From: Centroberyx gerrardi
Lineage: Eukaryota; Chordata; Actinopteri; Beryciformes; Berycidae
NCBI RefSeq assembly: GCF_048128805.1
Contig: NC_135998.1
Span: 16,692,156-16,756,155, forward strand
Reading direction: 5' to 3'
DNA: 64,000 bases
Below are positions 1-11,300 of the stretch, in pieces. Every line of letters begins with the position of its first letter. Position 1 is the stretch's first letter. A program made the position numbers and the translations under genes. Below the pieces are notes generated by a model. It ran no database searches and was not told where the DNA came from. It was given only the letters and a program-made list of their open reading frames with translations.

Positions 1-574
1 TCTTAGAGAGCCATTATATCTTTTCCCCCCCAACTCAATCGCTGTGCGTGGCTAGAAGTGCTGAATTAAACTGAATGGGAGTATGATTATATCTGTACAG
101 TGTGAGATTAGAGGGTGGGGCAGTGTAATCAGGTTATAGTGGTAGACAGACAGGGGAAGGTTCACTGGATTATGTTAACAGTGTTTGATTGAATGCCACG
201 TTTTTAACCTATATACTGTATGGGACTTTTCTATTTGAATACTTAAAAGTTACATACAATGTCTTGGCATGGTAACTGAGTATCTCTATCAGTAGTGATA
301 AATAGTAAAATATTATGCAGCATCTTCTGTGAAGTCTCTCATGTATTAGATTTACAGGACTGCTGCGTGCAAACAGTGTAACTCAGGGACCATAGCTGTA
401 AAACTGACCAGTCAGGGCCGGGCGCATGTGTAAAACTGATTTACTTCACATGACATCCGCCATACAAATTTATTCAGCTGTAACTTCAAAGGCATCAACA
501 CCTGTGAGTGATAAATACAATGGAATACACTCCATCTCAAGTGAAAACACTAACAGAATTAAGAGTTTTGCACC

Positions 575-634
575 TCAGTCATAGGCCTCATCCCAGTCCA
601 GCTCCAATCCCCAAACCCCCCGGCCGGGTTTAGG
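575..634 (-). other. possible terminal coding exon, gene unknown
   Basis: On the minus strand a pyrimidine-rich tract ending in CCCCCACAG is followed by an open 20-codon segment. It reads PKPGRGVWGLELDWDEAYD and then meets a TGA stop. The shape (strong acceptor, acidic tail, stop) is that of a short last exon. I do not recognise the protein, and no clear partner exon with matching phase was found nearby. It could be chance in a C-rich stretch. Low confidence. Confidence 0.25.
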
Positions 635-2338
635 CTGTGGGGGAGGGGCACCCCCGCCCCCCTAGAGGAATGCCTGGTGATGCCATGCCAGCTGCAAACC
701 CAGTAATCCCTGGATTATGAACTCTGGATTACAGACCATTCTGCCAGTCCAGTGCATTGTGGAATCCTCACATTAGACACCAAACACACCGAGCATGCAG
801 TCAAGACTCACCATGCATCACACAACAAGCTACACTACTATGGGATAAGCCCAATAGATTCAGTACTGGTCGTCTATAACTGCAAAAGACCCTCTGCCAC
901 AATAAGACACTGCTACAACATTCATAACCTAAATTTGGGGATTCAATTCATGAAGAAACATTGGACATACACCAGATGATGTGAGCAAATTTAACATAAT
1001 CAAATTATGAAAACCTTAAGAACCAGTGAATTGTGCTACAAAAAGATTAAGAAGCATAATATGATCCCCCCTAAAGCTGCTATGTAGGATTTGTATCCAA
1101 GTCCTTTTCACTAAATATGGTCATGTTTGACATGTGCTTAAACTGTCATAGCTGATCAGTTACATTAAGCTGTGTAACACACGCTGCGTAGTAGCAACAG
1201 CACTCCTCTCATCAAACTATAAAAGATCTTTAAAATCTTAGGTGAGCCCAACTAATAAGGTTAATTCAGAGGACTGAGCTGAATAATATGATCTTAATTT
1301 TTTATTCTAGTTTACTTTTAAATTATTGCAACTAGCCTTTGAAATAATAGTGCTGTTTGTCTTTTTAAAACTCACTATTTTGTCCAGACTAGATCCCTTT
1401 TCCTGGCAAGCCAGACCTCCTTTACAGTAAGATCTATCAAAGAGGGATTTGATCTATCATTTCAGCCAATCATATTTCATGCTGAAGCAGCATGACTAAT
1501 TTGTTGGAATAACTTGAAGTCAAACTGTGGCAGTTGATTCCCACTTTACTCAGCCTTTTAAAGTCCTCTAGCCTTTAGCTTCAAATGTTACACTGTTTTA
1601 TCTATTTCACTACATTCACAAAAACAAATGAGCTCAATATGGTGAGATTACAATTACAAAATACAATGCCGAATAAGCCCAGTCCCAGAGTGTGGATGAA
1701 ACGGAGAAGGTGAGCAGGGAGCCTGTAAGAGGTCATCCCACTGATTTCTTGTGGAAGGGATTACAGTGCCGATGCCTGTGCATGGGCGGCCCGCCTCCAT
1801 CATTGGTTTGAGACCATCTGGACTGCGGGGAAGGACAGTTCATTACACTGCAGTGTGGCAAGACAAGCCCCACCTAATGAAACGGCGCAGGCAGAGCTGT
1901 ATTAAATCACACAGAACGGTAAGCTGCTCTGCAATCTGCACACTGGCTGTCCTCGTCCCAGCAGTGGGTCAGTGGCACAGGCAGCACACAGGCGGTCAGA
2001 CAGCGAGCTCAGCACTGCTGGCAGCCAAGGCTCCTTCGATGTGGAGAGATTTGTTGCTGTTACTGCTGAGAGATTTGTGAAATATGGTAAAAGTCTTATA
2101 ACTGTCATCACCGCTATGTCTATCAAAGATTTCTATACGTAACATCAGTGCACAACATCGCCAGTAAACAAATCCACTCACAACATCTCTAGAAATACAA
2201 CTCAATCTGACAAACTGTACAGACATCAATTAGGTACAACAGAACTCACACATGGTGAAAGCATATTTCTCTGAATCTCAGACCTCTGAAGTGCCAGTTT
2301 ACTGAGCAGGTATAATGGACAAAACATGTGGCAACACA

Positions 2339-2470
2339 TAGCTCAGCGGTCCAGGACCCAAACCATGTGCTCACAATGTCGTGGGTTCAAGTCTGGCTCA
2401 TGATCTGTGTCTCATGTCATCCACCCTCTCTTCCACCACTCCTGTCTTCACTGCACATTATCCAATAAAG
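2339..2470 (+). repeat. tRNA-derived SINE
   Basis: A tRNA-like head starts near GCTCAGCGGTCCAGGACCC (A-box region). It continues to a B-box-like GGGTTCAAGTC, then a body ending in CTGTC..CACTGCACATT. The same head is typical of abundant teleost tRNA SINEs. Exact ends are uncertain because no poly-A or target duplication was resolved. Confidence 0.6.
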
Positions 2471-3260
2471 ATGAAACTCCTTAAAGCATGTGGCAGTGCA
2501 AAAAATATAAATTCTATCCCTTTTAATGGTTGAGCTTTTTCTGGTAATGCAAAACCATTTAAGCTGCAAAGTAGACAGTACAACATCATTCAGAATGACC
2601 ATGAATCTATGTTTTATAGTTTGAATAAGCTTTTGGCATATTATTGCAATACATTTGAGTATTCTGAACACACAGTTCTGTAACTGGATAAACAAGGTCC
2701 TGTACCTGTAAAGATCATAGTAATAAGTGGCATTTCTCCAGAGGCCTTTGGTTTTTGCTGGGCGGAGGTGGCCTGCCTCAGTTAACAATGCAAAACAGCG
2801 AGCACTAACATAGACAACATTTCAAGGCCCAAAGAACAAAAGCAGGAAGCAGAAGCTGATGAATCTTATCAGGCAAAAGGAAGACTGAAAAAGCCTCTAG
2901 TTCTAAAGGTCCTTTTCAAACTCAACCAAAGTTGTGATGGAAATACAAATAGAAGCGTGCACTTATGCAAACACACACACAGAACACCAGATGCACAGAC
3001 AATGATCTTTGCAAAAAGTAGTGCCAGCTGTACTTGACTATTACTTGATAAATAAAACGATAGCCAGTGCATACTCTCTCTGCTTTACCACTTCTCTTCC
3101 CCCCTTGTTTAAATAAATTGTTTAAGTGTTTATGGCTATCAAAACTGACACACCAAAGTGAAGAGGTAAACTTAGGGAACATGAATATTGACATGGGCAG
3201 TGCATCCCAGAGTACTCCAAGTAAAATCCCATGAGGACACGGGGCCCGACTGGCACTCAC

Positions 3261-3338
3261 TTATGATTCTGTGATTCACAATATCCAGGGTAAAGGCAAG
3301 GTTGACGTTATGACGGATGACAAGCGATGTCCCTTTCA
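3261..3338 (-). other. possible coding exon, gene unknown
   Basis: On the minus strand, 25 open codons (KGTSLVIRHNVNLAFTLDI, then VNHRII) end at a strong donor GTGAGTGCC. A CTGAG acceptor-like site lies upstream, but with a poor pyrimidine tract. The protein is not recognised. The other candidate minus-strand exons nearby do not join to it in a consistent phase, so it may be fortuitous. Confidence 0.2.
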
Positions 3339-5917
3339 CTCAGCGTTACTAAGGTGGGGTCGGACGGAGCGTGGCACCTGTCCATCTCTGCTGCTGGAGG
3401 AAGGGAGGCGCTGCAGCTGCTGACTTGGCAGATAAACAGGATATAAACTAGCTTTTGCTGGCAGTTGACAAAATACTGACTTGCTGCCGATTTTCTCCTG
3501 AAAGACAATTATTCTAACCTTGTGTTTTATGCTGATAACAATGGCCTTAAGTCTCCATACTCCGTACCAAACAAACAGCCAAACTAAACTACAGACATTA
3601 TGGCAGAATGTCACACTGTCGACCAGTTAGTGGGTGAGGCTTTGGACTATTTTCTCTCACGGCGGATGGATATTTTCAGAGAGCACAGAGACAAATACTG
3701 TGGGTTTGTTTTGAGCCGAGGAGCTTGGAGACATTTTAGGATTTATCCTATTGGGCTGAGTTAATTAAAAAAATGCTTTATATGATATAAAGTCCTGATC
3801 ATTTCAGCTCAAACGCAGCCCGAGTCTCATCCCAAACAGATCACACATTCATACTATATTTACTATCCTCACAAGTCTGATGATATTGCTAGGTTAGAGT
3901 CCCAATTAAAACAAACGTCTCTTTTCAATCTATCACATCAGCAGGCCGAACAATATAAACATATAAACAAGCGTCACTCAGCCTGTTTTCATCTAGTTGC
4001 AGCAGGCTGTTAAGATATTTTAGCGTTAGCATACAGCTAAATCAAACTAAATCAACTTAACAGCAGGTTATGCCAAAATATGGGATAAATATGTGATATG
4101 GGAACAATGATGTTGCTTATAATTGTCCTTATTCATTCACTTTCCCATCAAATGGTGATTTGTACTCTTAAACCTTCCTGTGTTTATATATGGAGTATAA
4201 AGTATAAAGTGAGGACATTAGGCATGATGTCTGTTTAGACTTGCAGAGTCATTAGATTAAAACTGTTTGACACACTTAACCTTCCCTATACAGTTTAATC
4301 ATCAGCCTGATGTCCTTAACACCAAACAAAATTAACTTTAAAATACTCTATTTCCAACAAACACAAGGAATTATACATTTCTGTCCTGCAGCCGTAGAGC
4401 GTGACAAAATGAAAAGAAAAATAACATAAATGATGTTAAATAACTCTTTCAAGGCTTTCTTTACATCGTCGAACAGTATAAATTTACTGTCTAACATAAA
4501 GTACTGTTAAGAAAACATAATGGGGCGGAGTGTGGACACAAATCTATCCAGGTCCAGGACTAAACATTGCTTGGGGTTTCCCAGTGGCAGAGAAACCTGC
4601 TTTGCTTTTTATAGAGAAAATCAGTCCAAAGGGGGTACAGTACTGTAAATATTTAAGTGGGTTTGGACTCATCTTCAAATAGCTAATAGTAAATTCAAAG
4701 ATTTCAGACTCCATTTTTCCCAGATGGGCGATCACATGGCATTGACCAAAGGATCCTAATCCCATACTCCCAATCCGGTGGCAGAATCCAACAGAAACAG
4801 TGCGGAGCTGGAGAATACAGGAGAAACTAGGACAGATATGGCTACTGGGGTCAAGGGTCAGCAGACTTAGCGTAGAGCTGCTGTGGTTGTAGCCCATCAA
4901 TAGTGGGGATCTTCGTTTCGCTCCATATCTAAATAAGGGTGCTTTCATTTATGACCCTGACATTTTCTCCCTAGTCCTTAATCATAAATACATGCTTTAG
5001 AAATGGAACTGTTTTGAGATAAACTGACTATCTGAAGTCTAGGAAATATGTCGGACTGACCTGCAGCATTCACATTGGACTTATTTAGTAATAAACTGCG
5101 ATATTATAGCAACTTCTTCCTGCAGGCCAGTGTTGGCTACAAATGGTATGAGGCATGAGCTGAGTCTTTTCAATCTTCCCCTAGTTGTCTCTTTCCTTGT
5201 AAATAGGTCAGTACAAGGAGACTAAAATTAACTATTATAACACTTTCCAAAACACTGTATTAAAACTCAACACACAACTGATTCTTACACACACTGTGTG
5301 CTGCGTTTAAAGACACACTGTGCGCTCATCTGACTTCTTCCAGCTAAATTCCTGACAGATACGGCTCATAATCACATTTTGATGCATGCTGATGGTGGGT
5401 AGCTTATCCTCTAAACTGTGCTTACTCCGAGTCCTCAGGCTGCAGTGGAGTGCAGAGCATTATGGGCAGGCACCCAGACTGGACTCCGAGCCAATCAGGT
5501 CAGATTTTAGTGTGTTTGCCAACAGAGTGAAGTGAGTGAAAAATAAGAAATGGTGCTCTTTTCACATCTTTTTTTAGAGTGAGTTCAAAATGATTGTTTT
5601 TTTCTCCCCAATTTTTAATATTTGTTTCAGCTACACCACTTCTTTTGAATTAAACTGGGGGATAAGATAAAATCAAAAATAAGAAGAAAATTGTTTAGGC
5701 ACTATACCATTCAACTTAAATGGCAACTTGGTGAATACAGTGAATGAATGGGTGTGGATGCCATAGAGTAATGCCCAACATGTGGAACACTTCAGAGTCT
5801 CAAAATACAATTCACTTCGAAAAGACCACTACAAAACATAGCAAAAAAAAAAATATTGAAGTTTGTTATTTTTAATGAAAGGATACATGATGCATGAACA
5901 GACGGACGAACAGACAA

Positions 5918-5966
5918 GGATGGATGGATGGAGGGAGGGATGGATGGATGGATGGATGGATGGATG
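5918..5966. repeat. TGGA tetranucleotide microsatellite
   Basis: About ten near-perfect TGGA units, with one GGGA-rich interruption. It lies at the left edge of the CpG-rich block. Confidence 0.9.
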
Positions 5967-6425
5967 ATTTCGGCGTGCACGTGAACTGCGAGACTTGGCC
6001 CGGTTCGGGACAAAAACAAACAGTGCACGTCATCAACTTTTCATTTTCGGGCACGCGCGGGTTAACTCACGTGAAGACGAAGAACAAGGTGGTGGACCCG
6101 ACGAGGAGGCAGGCGGCTGTGGAAACCGGGATGAAGGCGCTGGGTTTCAGCCTGTCGGCGCCGCTGGCGGGCATCCTGTCCGTCCCACAGGCATCAGAGT
6201 CTCATCCTAACGAAAGCGACAACACGGGTCGGGTTACAAGTGCTGGTCGGTGAGTATGTCGGACCCCCGCCCCGCTTCATCCACCGCAGAGCGCAGGGAG
6301 ACGAAAGCATAGTCGAAAAAAGAAGCGTGAAAGAAAGAAACTGCACGCTGCTTAATACTCCTGCGTCCCGTCCGTCTGTCCCGGCCGAGCGGCAGCGCGC
6401 AGACCCCGGCTCGGATTTATCCTAA
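5967..6425. promoter_or_regulatory. CpG-rich block, candidate promoter or first exon
   Basis: This 450-bp stretch is visibly richer in G+C and CpG than anything else in the left 12 kb. On the plus strand it has an open frame containing [20 protein letters not shown]. That frame ends at a donor-like TCGGTGAGTATG near 6248. The combination could be a CpG-island promoter and first exon of a plus-strand gene, or a promoter for something on the minus strand. The peptide is not recognised. It sits about 0.8 kb upstream of the receptor ORF and might include that gene's 5' untranslated exon. Confidence 0.35.
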
Positions 6426-6429
6426 AGGT

Positions 6430-7241
6430 GGAGCTTTAGAGATGAATCACGTGAAGCGCTACTACACTGTAGCCTACTCTGGGACCCCCTGCTGTGACCT
6501 AATGATCTGAAATTATTTAAATAAAAAAAATAAAAACTATGATAAAAGCTGTTATTTCTGCCACACCATTTCAGATATAGCGTTTATAAAATCAGTTAGG
6601 ATCATGTTCTTGTTAGTGAGAAATGTCATCAGTATCATGCAAAATCCCCACTGATCAAGCCAAAAATCAATCAGTTATTGCTCTGTCTGTTAAATTGACG
6701 TTGTAGTTTGCATTTGGGTTTTACAGTAGCATCAGTAATGTCTTGTTGGCATTAGAGGGCAAACTCTTGCGCTTAAGTATAGCTAGTCTATATACTGTAA
6801 ACTTACAAGAGCTTACATTATATTTTGTTTGTGGCTCTTTAGGGACTTTCACAGTTGCACTTGCTCAATGGGAGATTCAAATTCTGCTTTTGTATCTGTT
6901 TACTCAATTTTTTTGTTCACTCTTCAGTTAGTTTTATCAGTCACTATACTACTTTTTTGGTTTGGTCAGCCATGTGGTGGACCTACCATGAGAAAAAAAC
7001 AAGTCAGTCTCAGTGGGACTACCTGATGAATTCTCCATAATAGGTTTAAAAAAAAGTAAGACGTTGTTTGAGCCCTACAGCGCAACTGGGCTGGGCTTGT
7101 TAGCTTCCCCTATAAATATCCTTAGACCAAAGCATCCCACAACACAAGGTTACAGGAAGAGCGTTCAGCAGGAAAACTGTAACACTGTTGGAACATCCTT
7201 TATTTAAGAGTGAAGATTAAGAGAGGTAGGCCTGAATAATA
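6430..7241. other. upstream flank of receptor gene
   Basis: AT-rich sequence with short open frames and no recognised protein or repeat. It includes TATAAATATCC at about 7110, some 130 bases before the receptor ATG. That is the only TATA-like candidate I noticed. Confidence 0.4.
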
Positions 7242-8372
7242 ATGGATGCAGAGGAGTGGATTGAATCCATCATCAGAGCACTCATGTTTCTGGCAGGGAT
7301 CCTGGGAAACAACTGGCTGGCCATCCGCTCGCTCCCTGGGCACAAGAGTCCCATCCGCACCAACGAGGTGCTTTTCCTCAACCTGGCTGTCTCCAACCTC
7401 ATCACCAACTACCTGGTGGACTTGCCCGACACCATGGCGGACTTTGCTGACCGATGGTTCCTGGGAGAAACTTTCTGCGGCGTGTTTCGTTTTTGCGCCG
7501 ACCTGTCGGAGACCAGCAGCATCTACTCCACCTTCTTCATCAGTGTGTTCTGGTACCAGAAGCTGGTCGGCTCCCTGAAGCGGGGAGGGGCGCCGGTGCA
7601 GCTGGACAGCCTCCGCCTGGTGGCCTGCCTGCTGGCTGGAAGTTGGACGGTGGCTTTGGTCTTCAGCATCCCGCACTTTTTCTTCGTCGCAGTGGAGGGG
7701 GCGAACGAGAGCCACGAAGACTGCGTAGATGTCTTCCCTAGTCCGTCCGCCATGCAGACCTACGAGGCGTTGTATCTCACCCTGGCTAATGCAATCCCTA
7801 TCGCTGGGATAGTATACGCCAGTGTCCAGATTGTCATCACTCTGCTGCAAAACCAGAGGCGCATAAAGGGCCACAACTCCGACACCAAAGATATGGCCAA
7901 GGATGACAGCAAAGGGCATGAGAGAAGCATCAGCACCGTCTCTGGTCCAGGCTCCTCCAGCGATCACAGAGATACTCCGTCCCTTTCCAACATTCACATT
8001 AGCATGCCGGGTTCCTCCTGTCCTGTTGAGGGACCCTCAGGCCACAGCTCCCCCAGCTCCCCCCTCAACGGCGAAGCTAACAGAGAGAACAGAGTTGGAG
8101 CTCCACCAAGTCTCTCGAGGCCCAGCCAGCCGCCAGCTAAGCCCAGTCCGAGCTCAAGCACTCAGGTGAGGGCAGCCAAGAGTGTGGTGGCTGTAGCCAG
8201 CGTGTTCCTGGTCTGCTGGCTGACTCATCTCCTGCTGCGCATCACCAACAACATCCACACTTCTTCAATAGTGGTGGAGGTGGCCAGCTATATTGCAGCC
8301 TCCTACACCTGCATCATCCCTTATATATTCCTGCATGGGGTGAAAAAACTGTCCTGCTCCTGCAGAGGGTAG
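7242..8372 (+). CDS. intronless class A-type GPCR, V1R/ORA-like chemoreceptor candidate
   Basis: A complete 376-codon ORF encodes a seven-transmembrane receptor with a very short N-terminus (about 10 residues). Approximate helices: TM1 11-30 (with GNN), TM2 43-63, TM3 90-108, TM4 126-148 (conserved W135), TM5 175-202, TM6 312-335, TM7 343-365. C79 and C161 could form the usual TM3-ECL2 disulfide. NES at 155-157 is a glycosylation site in ECL2. The third intracellular loop (about 204-310) is long and rich in Ser/Pro. The TM3 DRY motif is absent (FWYQKLVG instead) and TM7 lacks NPxxY (CIIPYIF). The short N-terminus, single exon and atypical TM3/TM7 fit the fish ORA (V1R-related) family, perhaps ora6, but I could not confirm this. 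MDAEEW was chosen as start because the upstream frame holds no longer open extension. Membrane receptor; ligand unknown. Confidence 0.75.
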   Translation: MDAEEWIESIIRALMFLAGILGNNWLAIRSLPGHKSPIRTNEVLFLNLAVSNLITNYLVDLPDTMADFADRWFLGETFCGVFRFCADLSETSSIYSTFFISVFWYQKLVGSLKRGGAPVQLDSLRLVACLLAGSWTVALVFSIPHFFFVAVEGANESHEDCVDVFPSPSAMQTYEALYLTLANAIPIAGIVYASVQIVITLLQNQRRIKGHNSDTKDMAKDDSKGHERSISTVSGPGSSSDHRDTPSLSNIHISMPGSSCPVEGPSGHSSPSSPLNGEANRENRVGAPPSLSRPSQPPAKPSPSSSTQVRAAKSVVAVASVFLVCWLTHLLLRITNNIHTSSIVVEVASYIAASYTCIIPYIFLHGVKKLSCSCRG

Positions 8373-8639
8373 ACCAAAGCTCTTTTCAGTATCAGCTCTG
8401 ATGTGTTGCTCTGTTCTGCGTTAGATCAGTTGCTCTTAGAGGAACATCAAGATTATCCGACTATAGTCTGAAAGAGTCTGGCACATTCCCTTCATAAACA
8501 GTAACTGTGAATTGGGTTCCTCTTATTCCACTTATGACAGGTTTCCCTCATTTGACAAACCAAACATGGAGAAAGCTACCAGAAAAGATCTGTCTCTGCC
8601 CTATAGGTAAAATAGCAATATTTTACCTACCATCTTTTA

Positions 8640-11300
8640 TACTTTGTTGTGTTGTATCATGACAAAATAATAATTGCTGCTGATTTTAACATCTGTACTG
8701 ATGATACATCAAATGGCTTTGCTACTGAATTGTCTGAATTGAATTGTCTGTTACTGAGTTTTTTATTTAAAACAGCATGTCTGCGACCCAACCCATATCC
8801 ATGGCCATACCTTAGATTTAGTTATTACTCTTGGACTGAATATATAGTCTCTGGTTTTGGAAGACTTTTGTCTCTCACTTGTCTCTAAAGTACTGTTCAC
8901 TCTTGCATCTTCAATGTTCAAGGTGCTCAAAGATTTCCCTCCCTGTTTACAGAAGTGGAAAAGTACTAAGCTCCCGGTCCATTATGAGCACATGAAGGAC
9001 TTATTAATATCGTATAAACACAAAATATTCAAGATGCAAGAACAAATTATTTCTCTGGGTTATCTCTACCAATCAGCATAATCCCAGGTTTTTGTTCAGT
9101 ATACTACTGATCGATTTGTCTGTCTCCGTTTCTCAAATGCTGACTTTTTAGAGAAGATTAAGGACATAGATCTGGAATTTCCCAACCCATTTTTTTACCA
9201 ATGTATCCTGTCCTTATCTAAATACTCAAGAGTCAGTTTAGGCTGATCTTCCCTAAAGAACTTGCAGATATTATGTCACATGAGACCGTCTTCCAGCCCT
9301 CTTGACATCATACCAACCCAATTAATTTTAGAAGTTTTAGATGCTATAGGACTGAACTAATTGCTCTCTGTTGTCAACAGCTCTCTGTCCTCTGGTTGTG
9401 TCCCTGACTACTGTGACAGCTTGTGTTCAGCCTCTTCTAAAAAAAATCCTGGAATTGATCCTTCTGCTCTCAGTATATACACCCAATTCAAAATTACCCC
9501 TTATTTGTAAAATCCTAGTGAAGGTTGTATCAAGTCATCTCCTGATGAGAAATGAGAGAAATTTCAGACTGTTTTCCATCAGCAGCACAGCAGAAACAAT
9601 ATCTTGCTGGACCTAAGTGCAGAACTTGACACTGTAGATCATTGTATTCTTATATAGATAGGTTGAAGCAGTGGGTTGATATTTCAGGGACTGCCTTAGA
9701 TTGGTTCTCTTCATACTTGACTTGAAATTCCTTGTGTCCACTAATTGCCATTTCTCCTCCCCATCCTTGATAAAGTGTGGTGTGCCATAAGGATCAATTG
9801 TCTTATTATTCTCCCTATGTGTTTCCTCAAGGTCACTTAATTAGGCGTCATGGCATCTCCTTCCATTGCTATGCTGATGATACCCAGTTGTACCTCTCGG
9901 TCAAGCTGAGTGCACTAAAAAGTTGGCCTCTCTGCATAACTGTTTAGCGGATGTTAAGGTCTGGACCTCAATTTTATTTTTACAATTAAATTCAGTTATC
10001 GCCCCTGAATCTGTTTCCAGCCAAATAAGACCTGCTCTTGGTCCTAATAGGGGTCCTGTTTGACCCAAGCCTTAATATTGACCAACATACTAAAAAGTTT
10101 GATCAGATGAGGAACGTTGCATAGGCTTCAAACATTTTTTTTTTTTTATCATTATCTCAACAACATTGTAAATGAGGGGCCACCCTCAATGTTTTTTTTT
10201 GAGAAATAAAGGTTTGAATGAATGTTCACTGGATTGAAGTTCTACAGGACTATGTTTCTTGTATTATATATAGAATATATATATATATATATAGGGTTTT
10301 TTTTTTTGGTTTGTTTTTTGGGAGGTGGGCATTAAGAGCCTATAGTTTAGACAGGCAGACAAGGTAATTGGAGGCTGATTGGAGAAGCAGTTAGTCTCAG
10401 TCTAATTATATACACCTGTGTTGTAGCCTCCTGTATGTTTCATTGTTCTTTGCACCCTGAAGGTGGCTGGCTGGGGTCACAACGCATAGATGTGTCTTCC
10501 AACATTTTAACATGAAATAGCCAAGAATAATAAAGGCGTTTTAACTTTATACAGAGGAGAGTACCTTGGATTTTTTCTTCTTTTTTTCTATATTAAAAAG
10601 TTTGTTCAGTCATACTTTTCCCCATCTCTGAAACTGGAAAAATTTGATCCATATACACACTTTTATTTAATCTCACTTTCACTGCAATGCCCTGTTCACC
10701 TGCCTTAAACAAAAACAGGTTGAACGGCAGGACCACATCTCCCCTATTTTAGCATCTCTTCACTGGTTGACTGTGCATTTAGAATTGATTTTAAGACTAC
10801 GGATTACTTTTAATGCATTGCATGGCCCGGCCCCAAGTTATCCTTCTGAACCTTTGACCTCTTATGATCCTCAGGAACCTTCTGACTGTTCCTGTCCAGG
10901 TTAAAGACTAAAGGTGACCAGGCTTTTGCAGCAGTCCACAGCTTTGTGACGACTAGACTGAGGAACAGTTAGCATCATCTTTTAAATCACTTTTTCATAT
11001 CACAACAACATAATATGGTGAGAAATCACAGGGGGGAAAAAAAGAAACAAACATCACTTCTTAAAATTAACTTTTATCAGAGGGCCTTTTTATAGTCTTT
11101 GGCTTTTACTCATTTTTATCCTTGTTGCCTTGTCCCATTATTTTACTTATTCTGTTTGCTGTATCCCTATGGCTGGGACTATTCATTTTTATTACCATTT
11201 TACCTCATTTTTTGTTTTGTCATTTGTCGAGTCTTTCATTTCTCTTGATTGTGAAGCACCTTGTAACTTTGTTTTGAAAAGTGCTATATAAAATAAAAAC
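8640..11300 (+). mobile_element. decayed L2/CR1/Rex-like LINE, frameshifted
   Basis: Fragments of a non-LTR retrotransposon ORF2 occur in successive frames. An endonuclease piece (KIIIAADFNICTDD) lies near 8664, and the reverse transcriptase finger region (KLPLICKILVKVVSSHLL) near 9495. The catalytic-region remnant, with an FHCYADDTQLYLSV-like reading, lies near 9863-9905. The 3' end, near 11250-11300, reads TTGTGAAGCACCTTGTAACTT followed by GTGCTATATAAAATAAAAA, typical of L2-type tails. Many stops and frameshifts show it is dead. An unrelated segment interrupts it at roughly 10140-10580. Confidence 0.75.
10140..10580. mobile_element. insertion nested in the LINE
   Basis: The LINE reading breaks off near 10130 and resumes near 10590. 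The intervening DNA starts with a T-run and a second LINE-like tail (TGTAAATGAGGGGCCACCCT, then AATAAAGGTTTGAATGAATG). An AT dinucleotide run follows at about 10266-10292. The last part, with AATAAAGGCGTTTTAACTTT, resembles another retroelement end. Boundaries are approximate. Confidence 0.45.

Larger units (their letters stand above)
635..5890. other. mostly unassigned non-coding DNA
   Basis: Apart from the SINE at 2339-2470 and two weak exon-like segments on the minus strand (2706-2776 and 3261-3338), I see no recognisable gene. The open frames here are short, overlap on both strands, and show no protein motif I recognise. The DNA is AT-rich and free of long tandem repeats. Confidence 0.5.

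Noticed and set aside
1751..2080. A 109-codon plus-strand frame overlapping two minus-strand frames
   Set aside because: No conserved motif; all strands are open by chance here, and no splice structure supports any of them.
4544..4948. A 134-codon minus-strand frame
   Set aside because: No recognisable domain, no neighbouring exons, and composition like decayed repeat DNA; it could be a LINE remnant but nothing diagnostic was seen.
5894..6028. Short frames on both strands over the TGGA repeat (DGWMDGWMD, IHPSIHPS)
   Set aside because: They are translations of the microsatellite itself.
7200..7997. A 265-codon minus-strand frame
   Set aside because: It is antisense to the receptor ORF, lacks any protein-family features, and the receptor frame has seven clear transmembrane helices.
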